From NCBI RefSeq assembly GCF_000283155.1, contig NW_004454207.1, forward strand, positions 6,342,553-6,406,552: a stretch of 64,000 bases of DNA, given 5' to 3'. Position numbers and translations under genes: made by a program. This DNA comes from Ceratotherium simum simum (lineage: Eukaryota > Chordata > Mammalia > Perissodactyla > Rhinocerotidae). The notes beneath the pieces are model-generated. The model ran no database searches. It had not been told where the DNA came from and was given only the letters and a program-made list of their open reading frames with translations. How positions within the stretch are numbered: the stretch's first letter is position 1; each line of letters begins with the position of its first letter. Below, one piece after another: positions 35,670-47,025 of the stretch.

Positions 35670-35998
35670 CAGTTGGCCCTCCGTATTCACAGGTTCCACA
35701 CGCAAGGGTTTAACCAACCTCAGATCCAAGGCCTATGATGGATGTGTCTGTACTGATCATGTACAGATCTTTTTTCCTTGTCATTATTCCTAAACAATAC
35801 AGTATAACAACTATTTGCATAGTATTTGCGTTGTATTAGGTATTATAAGTAATTTAGAGATGATTTAAAGTATGCGAGAGGATGTGTGTAGGTTATATGC
35901 AAATACACCATTTTATATAAGGGACTTGAGCGTCCATGGATTTTGGTGTTTGAGGGGGTCCTGGAACCAATCCCCCTACGGATACTGAGGGACAACTG
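35670..35998 (+). mobile_element. Tigger/MER2-type pogo element, 329 bp
   Basis: Terminal inverted repeats cagttggccctccgtat (35670-35686) and atactgagggacaactg (35982-35998), flanked by TA on both sides (35668-35669, 35999-36000), the Tc1/mariner target duplication. Interior phrases (gtacagatcttttttcc, cattttatataagggac, ggtcctggaacc) match a MER2-like consensus from memory. It has no transposase frame. Confidence 0.9.
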
Positions 35999-38039
35999 TA
36001 TTTCTAGTGGACAGTGTTGAAGAACACTGAACAGCAGCTGCCATTTTAGATGGGATGTGAGCTCTCTGCCCAGCCCCACCCCTCCCTGTTGTCATTGCCA
36101 TTTGTTATTGCATTTATGCTGCTTATGTTTTTTCTAGTGGATTGAGAAAATTGAAGTATTTCTTATATTCATGTCTCCATCAAACATGGAAAAACAGGAT
36201 TTTTCCCTTACTTTTTAGAAGGTCACATGTTTAAAAAAAGGAAACGCATAGTTTTCTTTGTGAAAGAGAAAAATAGTCATTTATATTTAATATACAAAGC
36301 GTTTCTGTGTTCAAAGAATACAACCTAAGGTACCATTATGAAACAAATTATTGCCTCGGGTGGCTGCACGAATTGTCTCCTTGGCCCCTATAAACATTTA
36401 ATTTGAACTCTTAATTTGTTTCCTGTGTGTTAATTTAATTCAATTTGGGAGAAAAGATTCTAACCAACTACTACAAATGGATCTTCTCCTGTGATTACTT
36501 GACATACAACACTGGATAGCACATACTTTATTGATTAATCTAATAAAGTTTCACTATTAAATTTGGTGTATATATGACTAGGAAAAAACAATTAGACTGA
36601 AAATTTGCAAACTAGTTTTACTTTTCACTTTTTAAAAGCTTGCACCAGCTGAAGGGAATTGGCACCTGCATTAAAGTTTTCAATCATAGGAATATTATGT
36701 ATGGTTACAATTTTAAGTGCGAGTCATTTAAAACCACATAACCAAAGAGAGTCCGAGAGAAATTCAGCTGTATTTTGTCTTTTGCTGTTTGGTGGCTGTC
36801 TAGGGGAGAGAAGTTCTTCCCCAGGTGGACAGTTCTGGAGAATTGCCAGAGCCAGGGAAGGAGAATATGTGAAGTGACATGTCCTGAAGGATATCTGGGA
36901 GCCCTAGTCTAATAGTTGATATTCATCATACTGTGTTCGTATTCCACTGTTACCGGAATTATCTGTTGAACAACAATAAAACGCTGGTCAGGGAGCGTTT
37001 TATACAAATGCTTACAAATGCTGAGAGCATTTACTTCTTTTCTCCCTCAAATAGTGTTTGGAGGTAGAGTCATCCTCTCGTGGTCAGATCAGGGTGCAAA
37101 TTATTTTATATGATCTTGTTCCATCTTTTTAGATCCTTTTTGCAGACTGAGCTGAAACAAACACCTTTCTGAGAAGAGAACCATAGGATTAGCTTATATT
37201 TGATTTACGAGGAATCTAGATTTTCTTTTCTTTTGCCTTTTTCTTTTGAAGTCCTTTTTCTGCCTTGAGTGCTGGAGAGCTGCCGAGGTTGGGAAACATT
37301 AAAACATTAAAAATGGCGGTCATCCTCTCTTTAGAGGAGAGTCTTGGTTTAATTTTCCAGATTGGTAATTCTATTTATGTCTCTGGGGCCCTTGGCTGAT
37401 TGATCATGCAGGGATTTGTCATATTGCCTACTTCTTTGAATCAAATGTGGACATAGCAACTAAAAATAAACATGATGTGGATATTAGAGAACCAGGGGCT
37501 TTCTTTGCCTGGGGAGCTAGGATACTTGCTTGCTGTTGCTAAGATGTTTTCTGGCTTTAGCACAGCATCAATCATTGGAAGTACAGCTGTGTTTTTGGAA
37601 TAGTGAGCTGATGGAAGCACAAAGGCACACTGATGAGTATTATCCTGAACAATGGATACAGATGCAAATCATTATGCGTAATCCATAATATTATACCCAT
37701 TTTTGGAGTTCTTTGTGCTGTGTGATTTGCTGTGCTGAGAACTAGAAGTGTGCCAAAGCATCGTTTCTGTTTTCAGAATAGTTTTGTCAGAAATTTGAAA
37801 GATAAGTAAATATACCAGACTGTTGCATTTCAGCTCTTTGTAGCATTGTGAGTGTGGCTAATGGTTTTGATGGTAGAATCTGGCTGAACATTGGACTGAT
37901 TGCTCTAACTTGATACCATTTTCCTTATTCCATTATGAAAAGACAACTGGAGATTGAGTGTGAAAGTTCCTTAAGGAGTGACATAGGGTAAGAAATTGTT
38001 CTATCCAGTAAGTTTGCCCTAGGAATGAGGGACCTTTCT

Positions 38040-38270
38040 GTAGGGCAGCAGCACTTGGCACTGGTTACGAGCCAGCTCTGCCACAGATGAGCTGTGCGAT
38101 CTTGGGAATGTTACTTAGTTCCTTCTTGTCTGTTCCACATCTGTCAAAGAAGGCTACTGATAGTCTTACCTTATAAGTTGTTGTGAGGATTAAATGAGTT
38201 AATACTTGCAGATCTTAATACAATGTCTGGCATATAATAAGTGCTGTATAAGTTTTTGCCTGCTACCATT
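38040..38270 (+). mobile_element. MIR SINE
   Basis: Sense MIR: gccagctctgccacagatg, gtgcgatcttgggaatg, tgtgaggattaaatgag, tgtctggcatataataagtg. Confidence 0.85.
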
Positions 38271-38595
38271 TGTCACTTAATATTATATTTATACAATGTC
38301 ACATCCTTTTTCTTGGTGCTGGACTAAGGGCAGAAGTGGGAGATCAGTCCAAAACCTGAATTTGGTCTGCGATGATTTGACAGCATTTAAAAATATTAAG
38401 CTGGAATACCTTGGTAAAACTAGCATTTTTCTATCATGACATTATAATAGGAGTCCTCATTGTGTTGAAATAAAAATTTAATCTGTATTTAGTGCTCTGG
38501 AATTTTTCCTCAAATGTGATTCATCTTTTGGCCATTGAGTTCCCCTTTTCACATTTTAAAGTCTCACTTGAGCGTCTCTGATTCTGGTCCTAAAG

Positions 38596-38744
38596 AATTG
38601 CCGCTGCCTCGCTTTATGATGTCAAAGACGGATGGTGAGATACGATTTGGGAACCCAGCTGAGCTGCATGGAACTAAGGTTCAGATTCCATATTTAATCA
38701 CGGAAAAAAATACCTTCAAAAGAATGGACGATGAGGATAAACAG
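38596..38744 (+). CDS. REPS2: REPS2 exon (human exon 3 equivalent): start of inter-EH linker
   Basis: The exon is 149 bases. It completes the split Glu codon (g|aa) and encodes LPLPRFMMSKTDGEIRFGNP then AELHGTKVQIPYLITEKNTF and KRMDDEDKQ, ending on a codon boundary. LPLPRF directly follows EH1 in both REPS proteins, while MMSK, GNPAELHGTKVQIPY and the acidic DDEDKQ end fit REPS2. No domain fold is predicted, and the linker probably serves as an interaction region. The donor is cag|gtaaac. The acceptor (ctgattctggtcctaaag) has a purine-interrupted, weak pyrimidine tract. The frame stays open to 38966 by chance. Confidence 0.95.
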
Positions 38745-40855
38745 GTAAACACTCTGATCTGGCATGTCTGTTTGATTCTGACCATGAAACCTCACATAGC
38801 AGTGCCTCATACCTGCTGTCAAGCTTCCAGCAAATCTCACCATCTGGGATACAATTACAGACTTGGAAGTGAGCCAGTCAAATTTCCTTGTAGCAAGAAC
38901 AAGAGGCTGATGCATAGGAATTACCATGAGCCCCCCATGGGCCCTTTAGAGCCTACTTTAATGTAGAATTGTGTCTAAAGTAAGGCTACTGATTTAACAC
39001 ACTTACCTGATTTCTCTAATCAGCATTTCTAAATAGGTTCTTTGAAATGTAACTTCTAGGAGTTTTTAATAGGTCCTCTCCTCCAAAATAGTCGGGAGAG
39101 AAGGTTTCTCTGGGTAAATATGTTTGGAGAACGCTGCTTTATATCCTATTCTTGGGGGAAAGGCTACATCTTCAGTCTTGGAGATTCACAGTGCACGTTA
39201 GCACGTTGAAGGCCTCGAGAAGTCCTGTAATAAAGAGACCTAGAAATCTGCATTTACTTTCTTGGGGAGCATGTTTGAAATGCCATCTTGGGAAATGCTG
39301 CCATTACACATTTAGTAGGTTAGGAACAAGAATAGGGAAGATGAGCTTTTAAAATTAGGCCACTAATTGCAATAGTCAGGTGGTGATTGGTAGAGACAAA
39401 AGTATAAAATTCCAGAAGAGTGAGCCTATCAAGAAGAGGTAAATAGTCTTACACATTAGTAAACCCTGAGGTCATCAAGGTACAAGCTCATACTTCTAAT
39501 AAAGATGCAAAAAATCATGCAGAAAAGTCAAATTATATTTGATATAGTATCTTCTGTAAGGCAAAGAAATGTGTTATATTTTAGGAAGATGAATCAAAAT
39601 ATTTTCAAAATGCAATAAATATTAAAGGATTAAGTCAGAAAACTAATTTATATGGCTCACCCTGGTAGTGCTGGCTATATGAGGTGTTGCTGCAGAAGTT
39701 TTATATTTAAGCGAGGTATAGTATGTCCTGTTAAATAACTCCATGTACTGTTGCTTTCATAATTCTGATACATTTTAAACTAGTTCTTCAGGGATATATA
39801 TATAAAGGAGTATAGTAATCTTCAGTCAATACTCTTTGGCATGTTTTCCCAACAGCATTTGGAGAGGTATGAGAGTCCACTATCCCAGGATGGTTGATGC
39901 CCTGGGAACTTTCCAGGCCCATCCCCTGACTGTGTGATTGAGGACACTTCTTTCACTTCAGCCTGGGTTAATGCTAGGCCCACTCAATCTGTGGGCGTGA
40001 GCTCACACTTCAAAGGAAATATTCTTTTCTTTTTCTTGAAGAAGAGTATTTGATCAGTATCTCAGATTGCGTATATATTTTTAGACTAAGAGCACCTGTC
40101 TAGTCTCTGTGTTGATAAAAAGTACTGTTTCCTTATTACGTGGGTACTCTAAAGTTACCACTCTGTTGGTATCATTAAAAAAAAGGAGGAAACCCAGTAG
40201 TAGAGTAAGGTTGCTTACCTTGCCTTGGGTCCTGCATAAAGTTCATATTTGAATTGAAATTCAAATTATAGCTTGTTAAGGCTCCATCCTAGTGTTTAGG
40301 AGTGGGCTAGTTGGAGTGGTTTACCCATAATGAATTATTTTGCAATCTCTCAGTGTAAAAAAAAAAAAAAGCTGGCATTTTACTTTGGCATAGTAAGCTC
40401 CAGGAATATGTAGCATTGAGCATTTTAAATATTTTTTAATATCCACATTTGCTAGGGAAGACTTGATAAGTGTAAATCCAGGAAATAGGAGCCTTTATTA
40501 ATGAATCAAAATTGAATCTATCCACAAAGAGATAAAAATTGGGGAGTATGAATGTTCTTTCATGTGATCAATGTCTTTCATTTTCCAAAGGAAAATATTG
40601 GCATAACTGAAAGTATTTCAGGCTTGTTTTAGTAATTTAGGTAACTGAGCCCCGGCAAGACTATTCTGTGGGAGACCTTTGAATCCTCAGACACTGCTTT
40701 TTAACCAAGCTGCGTTTTTGAGAAAACATTTCCTCCATTTGTTAAATCAGCCAGCTCACCAGCAATAGAGTTGCGTTATACTTCATCACTGTAGCTCAGA
40801 GCACCAGCCTTCTCGAATGATCGCCTCTGAACTCTGCTCTGGTTCTTTGAAGCAG
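38745..40855 (+). other. REPS2: REPS2 intron 3
   Basis: A 2,111-base phase-0 intron (gtaaac...cag). I recognise no repeat, RNA gene or regulatory element in it. There is an (A)14 run near 40358-40371. If the upstream acceptor of the NAGNAG pair is used, it ends at 40852. Confidence 0.85.
40850..40855 (+). promoter_or_regulatory. REPS2: Tandem NAGNAG splice acceptor
   Basis: The bases aag cag at 40850-40855 give two AG acceptors three bases apart. Use of the first adds one CAG codon (KQ|QETQ), use of the second gives KQ|ETQ. I recall human REPS2 products of 659 and 660 residues, consistent with such a choice. The preceding tract ctctgctctggttctttg is moderately pyrimidine-rich. Confidence 0.75.
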
Positions 40856-40979
40856 GAAACACAGTCTCCCACGATGTCACCCCTCGCTTCCCCTCCTTCT
40901 TCCCCGCCTCATTACCAGAGGGTGCCCTTGAGCCATGGCTACAGCAAACTGCGGAGCAGCACAGAGCAGATGCATCCAG
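40856..40979 (+). CDS. REPS2: REPS2 exon (human exon 4 equivalent): Ser/Pro-rich linker with PPxY
   Basis: The exon is 124 bases (127 if the first NAGNAG acceptor is used). It encodes ETQSPTMSPLASPPSSPPHY, then QRVPLSHGYSKLRSSTEQMH and P, plus the first base of an Ala codon. The segment has several Ser-Pro sites and a PPHY motif (40904-40915), which has the PPxY form bound by WW domains. Binding is inferred from motif form only. The donor is cag|gtaaga. The phase-1 end joins the phase of exon 47026-47123. Confidence 0.95.
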
Positions 40980-41889
40980 GTAAGAGGCCATCTCGGGGCC
41001 AGCTGTCCCAGGCAGTGTCTTAGAGACTCCTTAATCTATCAGGCAGCAACACCACCAGCTGCTGAATCTCCTGACTTAATCACCTCTGTCTTTGGAAACA
41101 TGGCTCAATTTAATTGTATGCTCTTAAGTAAGGTTTTTAAAAAGAAATAAATATATCTTAGTAATGCCTTGTCTCCTGTCCTACAAACTAGTTCATCTTT
41201 AGACTTGTAAACAGCGATTTAGATGATTTAATCCTTCATATACAGATTTTATTTTACAGAAACATAACCTATTAAGGGTTTGTATTGTTTTGCAATTGTT
41301 ATTCCTTTCTGCAAACATACCAAACATATTTATATATGCTTATATATATACTGCTTTTATGAAACTACTTGAAAAATATAACTATGCAAAAGCAAAAGAG
41401 TTGACTCAACCTTTAAAGACTGATCACATAAACGAAAATACTTAGCTCTTGTGTTTGGGAATAAGAATAAGGGAAATGCTAGAGGAAGCATTTTGTTGAG
41501 AGGTGTGTAAAGTGCCCGGTTGTGGGGGTGCCTGCTTGCTCATATTTATACTGTGCTGACCATGTCAGTGGTAAAATACGTTAGTTGGTTCTGAGGGTGA
41601 CTTGCAGAGTTGGCTGCCCAGGCTGCAGTGCTTAAAGCTCCATAAATTCACTGCAGCATCTTGTCCTCCTGGGGCTCAGGCTCCTAGTTTAAGATAGGAC
41701 CAATTAAAGGTATTCTAGAATTGGATATTAGTAACCCCCCTTTTTTAACTTGTGGGCTGTGGCTGAAAATTACCCAGTTTCTGCAGGTTTTTGCTGCATT
41801 GGAAATAGTAGTGACTTCTTGAGGGACACAGATATAAAAATGTGTGCTGGGCTGGACTAAAGAGGGGCTGTAATCATGCAGAGAGAAGC

Positions 41890-42110
41890 AGATGCGGCAT
41901 AATGGAAATATCTTTTGATTGGAATTAGAAGGTGTGGGTTTATGTGCCTAGCTATGTGACCTTGGGCAAGCTATTTAATTTCTCTGAACCATGATTTCCT
42001 CTCCTCTTTTAAAATGCACTGACAGTATCCTAGAGGGGGGCTGTGAGGATTAGTGAGAACGTGAGTATAAAATGTGTTTGGAAATTAAGTCCTATGCAAA
42101 TGTAACATAA
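41890..42110 (+). mobile_element. MIR SINE
   Basis: Sense MIR: ggcataatggaaatatc, gctatgtgaccttgggcaag, tttctctgaaccatg, gctgtgaggattagtgag. Confidence 0.8.
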
Positions 42111-42574
42111 TGTTGTTAAGGGATAGTAACAAAAAAACACTCTCCTGCAGCTTGAATGTCTCATTGGTGTCTGAAACGAAACGGGGTTGAGAATTCTTCA
42201 TTTTCCTCTTATAGTCTCTCCTGCCTGATTTCTCTATTTTTAGAAGTGGGGTCTTTTGATTCCTAATCTTATTTGGGCTTGGAAGTAGGAGTCCTATGCA
42301 TAGCATGGTGCCTGTTTTTTGGTGTTTAATTCACAGGTGAGTCATTTTTTGTTCTACTGAGTCAGCCTATCACCAAGTTCTACCCTTTTTTTGATACTCC
42401 TTAAAAAACCTGTCGGTACTTGCTCTCTCTACTTCTTGCTCCATTCTCTCCTCATTCTGTTCAAATTGGGCTTCCATTCCCCCAGTGGCAAACAGACAAC
42501 CTGCTTTTCTCGGTCTTTCTTGACTCCTAGCAGCCTATGTCAAGGTCGTCCATGCCTTCATTCTTTTTTATCCT

Positions 42575-43565
42575 TTTTTTTAAAGTGAGCTAAAATTTAC
42601 GTATGATAAAATGAACACATTTAAAAATCTTCAATTTGAGTTTTAACAAATGGATGTACCCAGGTAGCCACTGCTTCGATCAAGAATAGAACATTTCCAG
42701 ATGTGAGGGCGATCTGGCTGTGACATCTGTCACCGCATTGATCACCAGGGTTGATTTGGCTGATTTGGCTGGCTAGGCAGGTATCCCCTTCCTCCCGAAG
42801 GTGTGTGCCCGGTTGAAGAGGACAACCTTCCCCGATAGAGGAGGACCATTCTTCTGTCAGGGGTATACAAGTGGCTGTGCTCCCCTGCTAGAACCTCCAA
42901 ACAAGCTCTCAAGGTCCATTTGTAGGAGAATGTAGGGTAGTCAAGCTTCCAAGACTCCAGACACATCCAAATGAGGCACTGCATGTGGCAGTCTGCCTTT
43001 CTGTAAAAAAAAAAAAAAAAAAGAACATTTCCATCACTCTAGGGATGCCCCTTTCTAGTCATTCCTTGCACCCCAGTGCAAGCACTGTTCTGATTTTTAT
43101 CACCATAGATTAGTTTTGCCTCTTCTAGAACTTCGTATAAATGGAATCACATTGAATGACTGTACTCTTATGTGTCTCCTGTCTTTCCCTCAGCACAGTG
43201 GTTGAGATTGATCCATATTGTTGTGTGTGTCAGTAGCTTGTTCCTTTTTATTACTCAGTAGTGTTCCATTGTGTGAATGTACCACAGTTTGATGATCCAT
43301 TCTCCTGTTGATGGACATTTGGGTTATTTTCGGTGTTTGGCTGTTATGAATAAGAATACTATGAACATTTGCTGGATCTTAGGATAGGTGTATAAGAGAT
43401 TACCAAAGAGTTTTATAAAATGGCTGTATACTCCCACTGGCAATGTTTGAGAGTTCAGTGTTCCTTGCCAGCATTTGGTACTCTCAGTGGTTTCTTTTTC
43501 TTCAGTGTTTTTAATTTTAGCCATTCTATTAGATGTGAAGTGACATCTCCTTGTGGTCACTCTTT
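42575..43565 (-). mobile_element. Old L1 3' region hosting the 7SK pseudogene
   Basis: Antisense L1 on both sides of the 7SK copy: before it gagctaaaatttacgtatg and ccaggtagccactgc; after it ataaatggaatcacattg, ggttgagattgatccatat, ggacatttgggttatttt and tctattagatgtgaagtg. Diverged and without ORF. The 78-codon ORF at 43324-43560 is inside it. Confidence 0.85.
42700..43004 (+). pseudogene. 7SK snRNA retropseudogene (RN7SK-derived)
   Basis: Starts gatgtgagggcgatctggc and follows 7SK RNA nearly to its end (agtctgcctttctgt), then poly(A) to about 43021. 7SK is the pol III RNA that scaffolds HEXIM/P-TEFb and LARP7. This copy is non-functional: about 24 bases are deleted between two cctccc repeats (near 42795), many CpG sites have decayed to TG or CA, and the flank is L1, with no snRNA-type promoter seen. 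The first two GATC motifs of the 5' hairpin survive. An exact 12-bp target-site duplication, agaacatttcca at 42688-42699 and 43022-43033, shows L1-mediated retrotransposition into an older L1. The ORF on the opposite strand (42742-42984) is spurious. Confidence 0.95.
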
Positions 43566-44285
43566 CATTCTTGAAACATTATTTTCTAAGTTTCTGTTAC
43601 CCCTTCCTGGTTTTTCTCCTATATCGTGATCCTTAAACGTGGCGAGCTGATCTTCCAGAGATTTCTCTTTTGCCCAGTATACCCATAAAGAGGAGTCTGA
43701 GTGGACAGTCTCCTGTTTCTCAATGAGTTGAGTTTTCTGGATCTAGTCACTGATTAGGAGGCTGTTTGGTACCTATAGCTGGGAACAAGGTCATTCATAA
43801 ATAAAATGTTTACATGTATTTCCGTTTAGACTTCTCCATCTATCTAAGTCAAAGGGAGGGAGAGTTTTTTTTCTACGGCAACTTGGGTCCATCTTGTGAT
43901 TTTTACTTCTAATTAATACTGTTCACTTCAAAGCTTGTTCATTCCTATTTTTATAACATCTGTAGATTTTCCCCTGAAGGATTTTCTTTACCTGTCTCCT
44001 TCCTTTTCTGTCATATATCTTTAGGTCAAGAAGTAAGAGTAACCCACATGTCTTCATTCTCTTCCCTCACGTTTTCGGAACTCAGTTTCTCTTAAGGCTT
44101 TCATGTATTTTTCCATCTATTTCTTAACTCTCCTCTGTTGCCTTCACAATGCCATCAACCCCTCTGAAGAACCCAGGATTCTCTTTCCTATTTCTTTCCT
44201 CCATCTTCCCTTTGATCTATACGGTAACATATCTAAAACCTGTTAAACCTTAGTGACTGGTACTGAGCATTCTAGAGTTATTCTT

Positions 44286-44522
44286 TTTTTATTTTTTTTG
44301 TGAGTAAGATCAGCCTTGAGCTAACATCCAGGCCAATCCTCCTCTTTTTGCTGAGGAAGACTGGCCCTGGGCTAACATCCGTGCCCATCTTCCTCCACTT
44401 TATATGGGACGCTGCCACAGCGTGGCCTGACAAGTAGTGTGTTGGTGCGCGCCCGGAATCTGAACCCAGACCGCCAGCAGCGGAGCGTGCACACTTAACC
44501 GCTACGCCATGGGGCCAGCCCC
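44286..44522 (-). mobile_element. ERE SINE
   Basis: Minus-strand ERE, complete. An exact 13-bp target-site duplication tagagttattctt lies at 44273-44285 and 44523-44535. It is the only ERE between 24,700 and 48,700. Confidence 0.96.
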
Positions 44523-44799
44523 TAGAGTTATTCTTAATTTATGAATTTATGCCTTTTCAGAAAGGAGTTTTGCTGCTGGGATAATTTTCTAGGAATACGT
44601 TTTTCTGGGATCATTTCCCTGTCCAGGACTCTGTCGTGATTCCAGGCTGGTGGGGCATGTGTGTGACTGTGTTTTAAATCAGACTGAGCATTTTCAGACC
44701 AGTCTGTGATTCAGAGCCCCCCTTCAGCTTCTCCCCTGGGCTCCTGCTAGTATCACCTGTGGGATGTAGCTATCGCTCTTGTTCGTTGGGTGAGACTTA

Positions 44800-45355
44800 T
44801 GCGCCAGGAATCATGCAGAGGTCTTTATGTGCATTCTTTTCTTCTTACCACAACCCTCAGAGGCAGGTATTGCTATCTATATTTAAATAAATGTTTAAAT
44901 CACAGTAATACATGCATATAGTTCAATAATACTTTAATGCCTATAGTAAAAACAACTATTCTCCTTCCTACCCAACTTGTTTCTGATCTCCAGAGGCAAC
45001 TACTTTCAACTCTTACCTGCTTCCTTCTGATAGCTAATGTCTTATCTCAAATCAGTATGTCAGTTCTGCTTTTTCTTATTCTCATGAATCACTTCTAGCT
45101 ATCTCCTGACTTAAGAGCATGGGCTGTGATGTCAGTCTCCTGGGCCTAAAGATAGAGTTGGTGGGCCTACATTTCTGTCCATTTCTAGCCTGTGTTTCTA
45201 TGGGTATTTCACTTTTCTGAGCCTCAGTTTCCCTTATCTGTAAAATGGAATAATCTCTGCCTCAGAGGTTTGCTCTGTGGATCTAATGAGACATGTTATA
45301 TAAACATCTTTGCCTAGCACAGATCTTGGCACATTGTAGATGCTCAAATATTCCC
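44800..45355. mobile_element. MIR (-), old L1 (-) and MIR (+) run
   Basis: Three short old repeats in a row: an antisense MIR piece at 44800-44880 (cgccaggaatcatgcag, cctcagaggcaggtattg), an antisense L1-like piece at 44885-45105 (acagtaatacatgcatat, ctccagaggcaactac), and a sense MIR at 45110-45355 (agcatgggctgtgatgtc, tctgagcctcagtttccc, ttggcacattgtagatgc). Confidence 0.6.
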
Positions 45356-47025
45356 TTATATTTTCTTTTGTGTTTTTACACTCTGGTACCTGTTTTACTC
45401 TTGAAGCTCTTAAGTGTTCTTGAAAGTCATCTTCTGGATATCATTCACTGGGTTGACTGCAGTCTTTAGTGTGCAGTTACTCGTGGTCTCTGTTCCGGTT
45501 TGACACTGAATCTGAGAGTGATAAAATCTTTATGCTTCTTTCTATACTCCTCCCCCTTGGAGAAGGATAGTACTTCTGGTTCCTTATTAAATCTCTCATA
45601 AAGGGATCTAAGAATTGTTTATTTTGCATTGAGTTGCATGTTTTGGGTTTTATTTGGGAGGAGGGAGAGTAGAAGCAATAAGTAACATCTACCTTTTTAC
45701 CTCCTGAGTTCAGATCCGATTGAGGAATGAGGCAGGAGTCAGATGGAGGGTGGCCTGAATATCAGCTGTGGTACTGATAGAGCTGATTGGAGCATGTATC
45801 TTAGATTTGTGACCAGATGGGCTTTAGACACTCACCTTTCCAGTCACAGGCAAACGAGGCCAACCCAGGCTTCCCAGAGGAGTAGGAAGAGAAAATCTGC
45901 CGTGAGTCCAGGCCTCTCCAAAAATGACCTCCCACGCAGCTGAATCTTCGTTCAAGCCTAACTGATGAGATGTATCTGTCTCTTTTGAGGGAAAGCTCTT
46001 GTAGGTGAGAGACTGGAGCCAAGGGCCAGATAGTCTTCCCCCACACATGTCCCTCCTAGGCAGTATAAGCTCCTTCCCTCAAAGGGGAACCAGAGGCGAG
46101 TGGGGTTAGCTTCCCAGGGAAAGCTCATGACCACTAGTATCGCAACTGTGGTACAGTTTACTGTGGTGCAAACCTTCCAGCATGAGGAGTTTAATTCAGT
46201 GTTCCATCAAAATGGAATGATCTTAAAATTCCTTCTCCAAAGGCAACACGTGCCTACTAGCTGAGACTTATTTTTTAAGATTTGGATTATGTACTCTCTG
46301 TGTATGTTTCTTTTGCAGTTTTTGTAGTTTTATCCATTCTTACCAGGGTCTGAAAATTTACTTAATGGTTTTCCAGGCAATGATTTTGATATTTTAATGT
46401 ATTTTAACGTGTTATAATGTTGTGTTTCCATTGCTTGGAGGAAATACAAAAAGCAGATGTGAGCCCGAGAGTGGTTTGTTGTTCTTGATGTGCTGTTGTT
46501 ATACCTTCTTTATTTTAAAAAGATCCGACTATGCTAAATGTGACACCATAACAGGCTGCTTTGCTCTCTCTACCTCATTTTATTTATAAGGAATCTACAG
46601 AAAGAAAGCATTTTACTTATTTATATACTTTCAAAAACTCGAACTGTTCACCCAAAGAGGTCAGAAATGGTTTCAACTTGGGTGATAATTTCTCCTTTCT
46701 GTGGGAGCTGAATACTACCTGGTTATGTTTAACTGTTTTCCTGCCATATCGGCAGGGTAATTATTAAATGTTCTGAAAATTTAATAATTAATTTGATGTA
46801 AATATTTTCCTGCCTTATCATAAATTGGTTGAATGTCTTTAGATTGTTTAAATTGTACCTAAGGGCACCAAGGTTTGTTTGTCCTAGGTGGCCCTAAGCA
46901 TATAAACTCAATTCCTTTGCTAATTCTTCCCCAAAGAGCAGGCACTGTATCAGTTTTAGTGTGAAGTCATGATTTTTGGGTGAAATCTTTGTGTACCATG
47001 CTGACTTTCCCTCCTGCTGTTTCAG

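Larger units (their letters stand above)
35093..36035 (+). mobile_element. Three-layer nested transposon stack (outer element)
   Basis: The outer layer is an old DNA-transposon-like repeat whose left part (35093-35315: gttgctagccacatgtgac, gagcacttgaaatgtggc, aattaatttcacctg) resumes at 35610-35667 (tgtgatgtagctac, gtggcttgcattata) and finishes at 36001-36035 (tttctagtggacagtg). It is split first by an antisense L1 fragment and then by a Tigger-type element. Confidence 0.65.
30628..38595 (+). other. REPS2: REPS2 intron 2
   Basis: A 7,968-base phase-1 intron, gtaagt...taaag. It holds MIR, L2, the nested transposon stack at 35093-36035 and two small tandem duplications. I see nothing recognisable in 30628-31624, 32301-33314 (apart from the 42-bp duplication), 33931-34669, 36036-38039 and 38271-38595. 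Confidence 0.9.
40980..47025 (+). other. REPS2: REPS2 intron 4
   Basis: A 6,046-base phase-1 intron. It contains MIRs, an L1 carrying the 7SK pseudogene, and one ERE at 44286-44522. I see nothing recognisable in 40980-41889 (apart from short AT runs near 41330-41350), 42111-42574, 43566-44272 and 45356-47025. Confidence 0.9.

Noticed and set aside
38535..38966. 143-codon ORF as an independent gene
   Set aside because: Only 38596-38744 is REPS2 coding. The rest is intron read in the same frame, with clear splice sites at both ends of the exon.
42742..42984. 80-codon minus-strand ORF
   Set aside because: It is antisense to the 7SK pseudogene, with no coding evidence.
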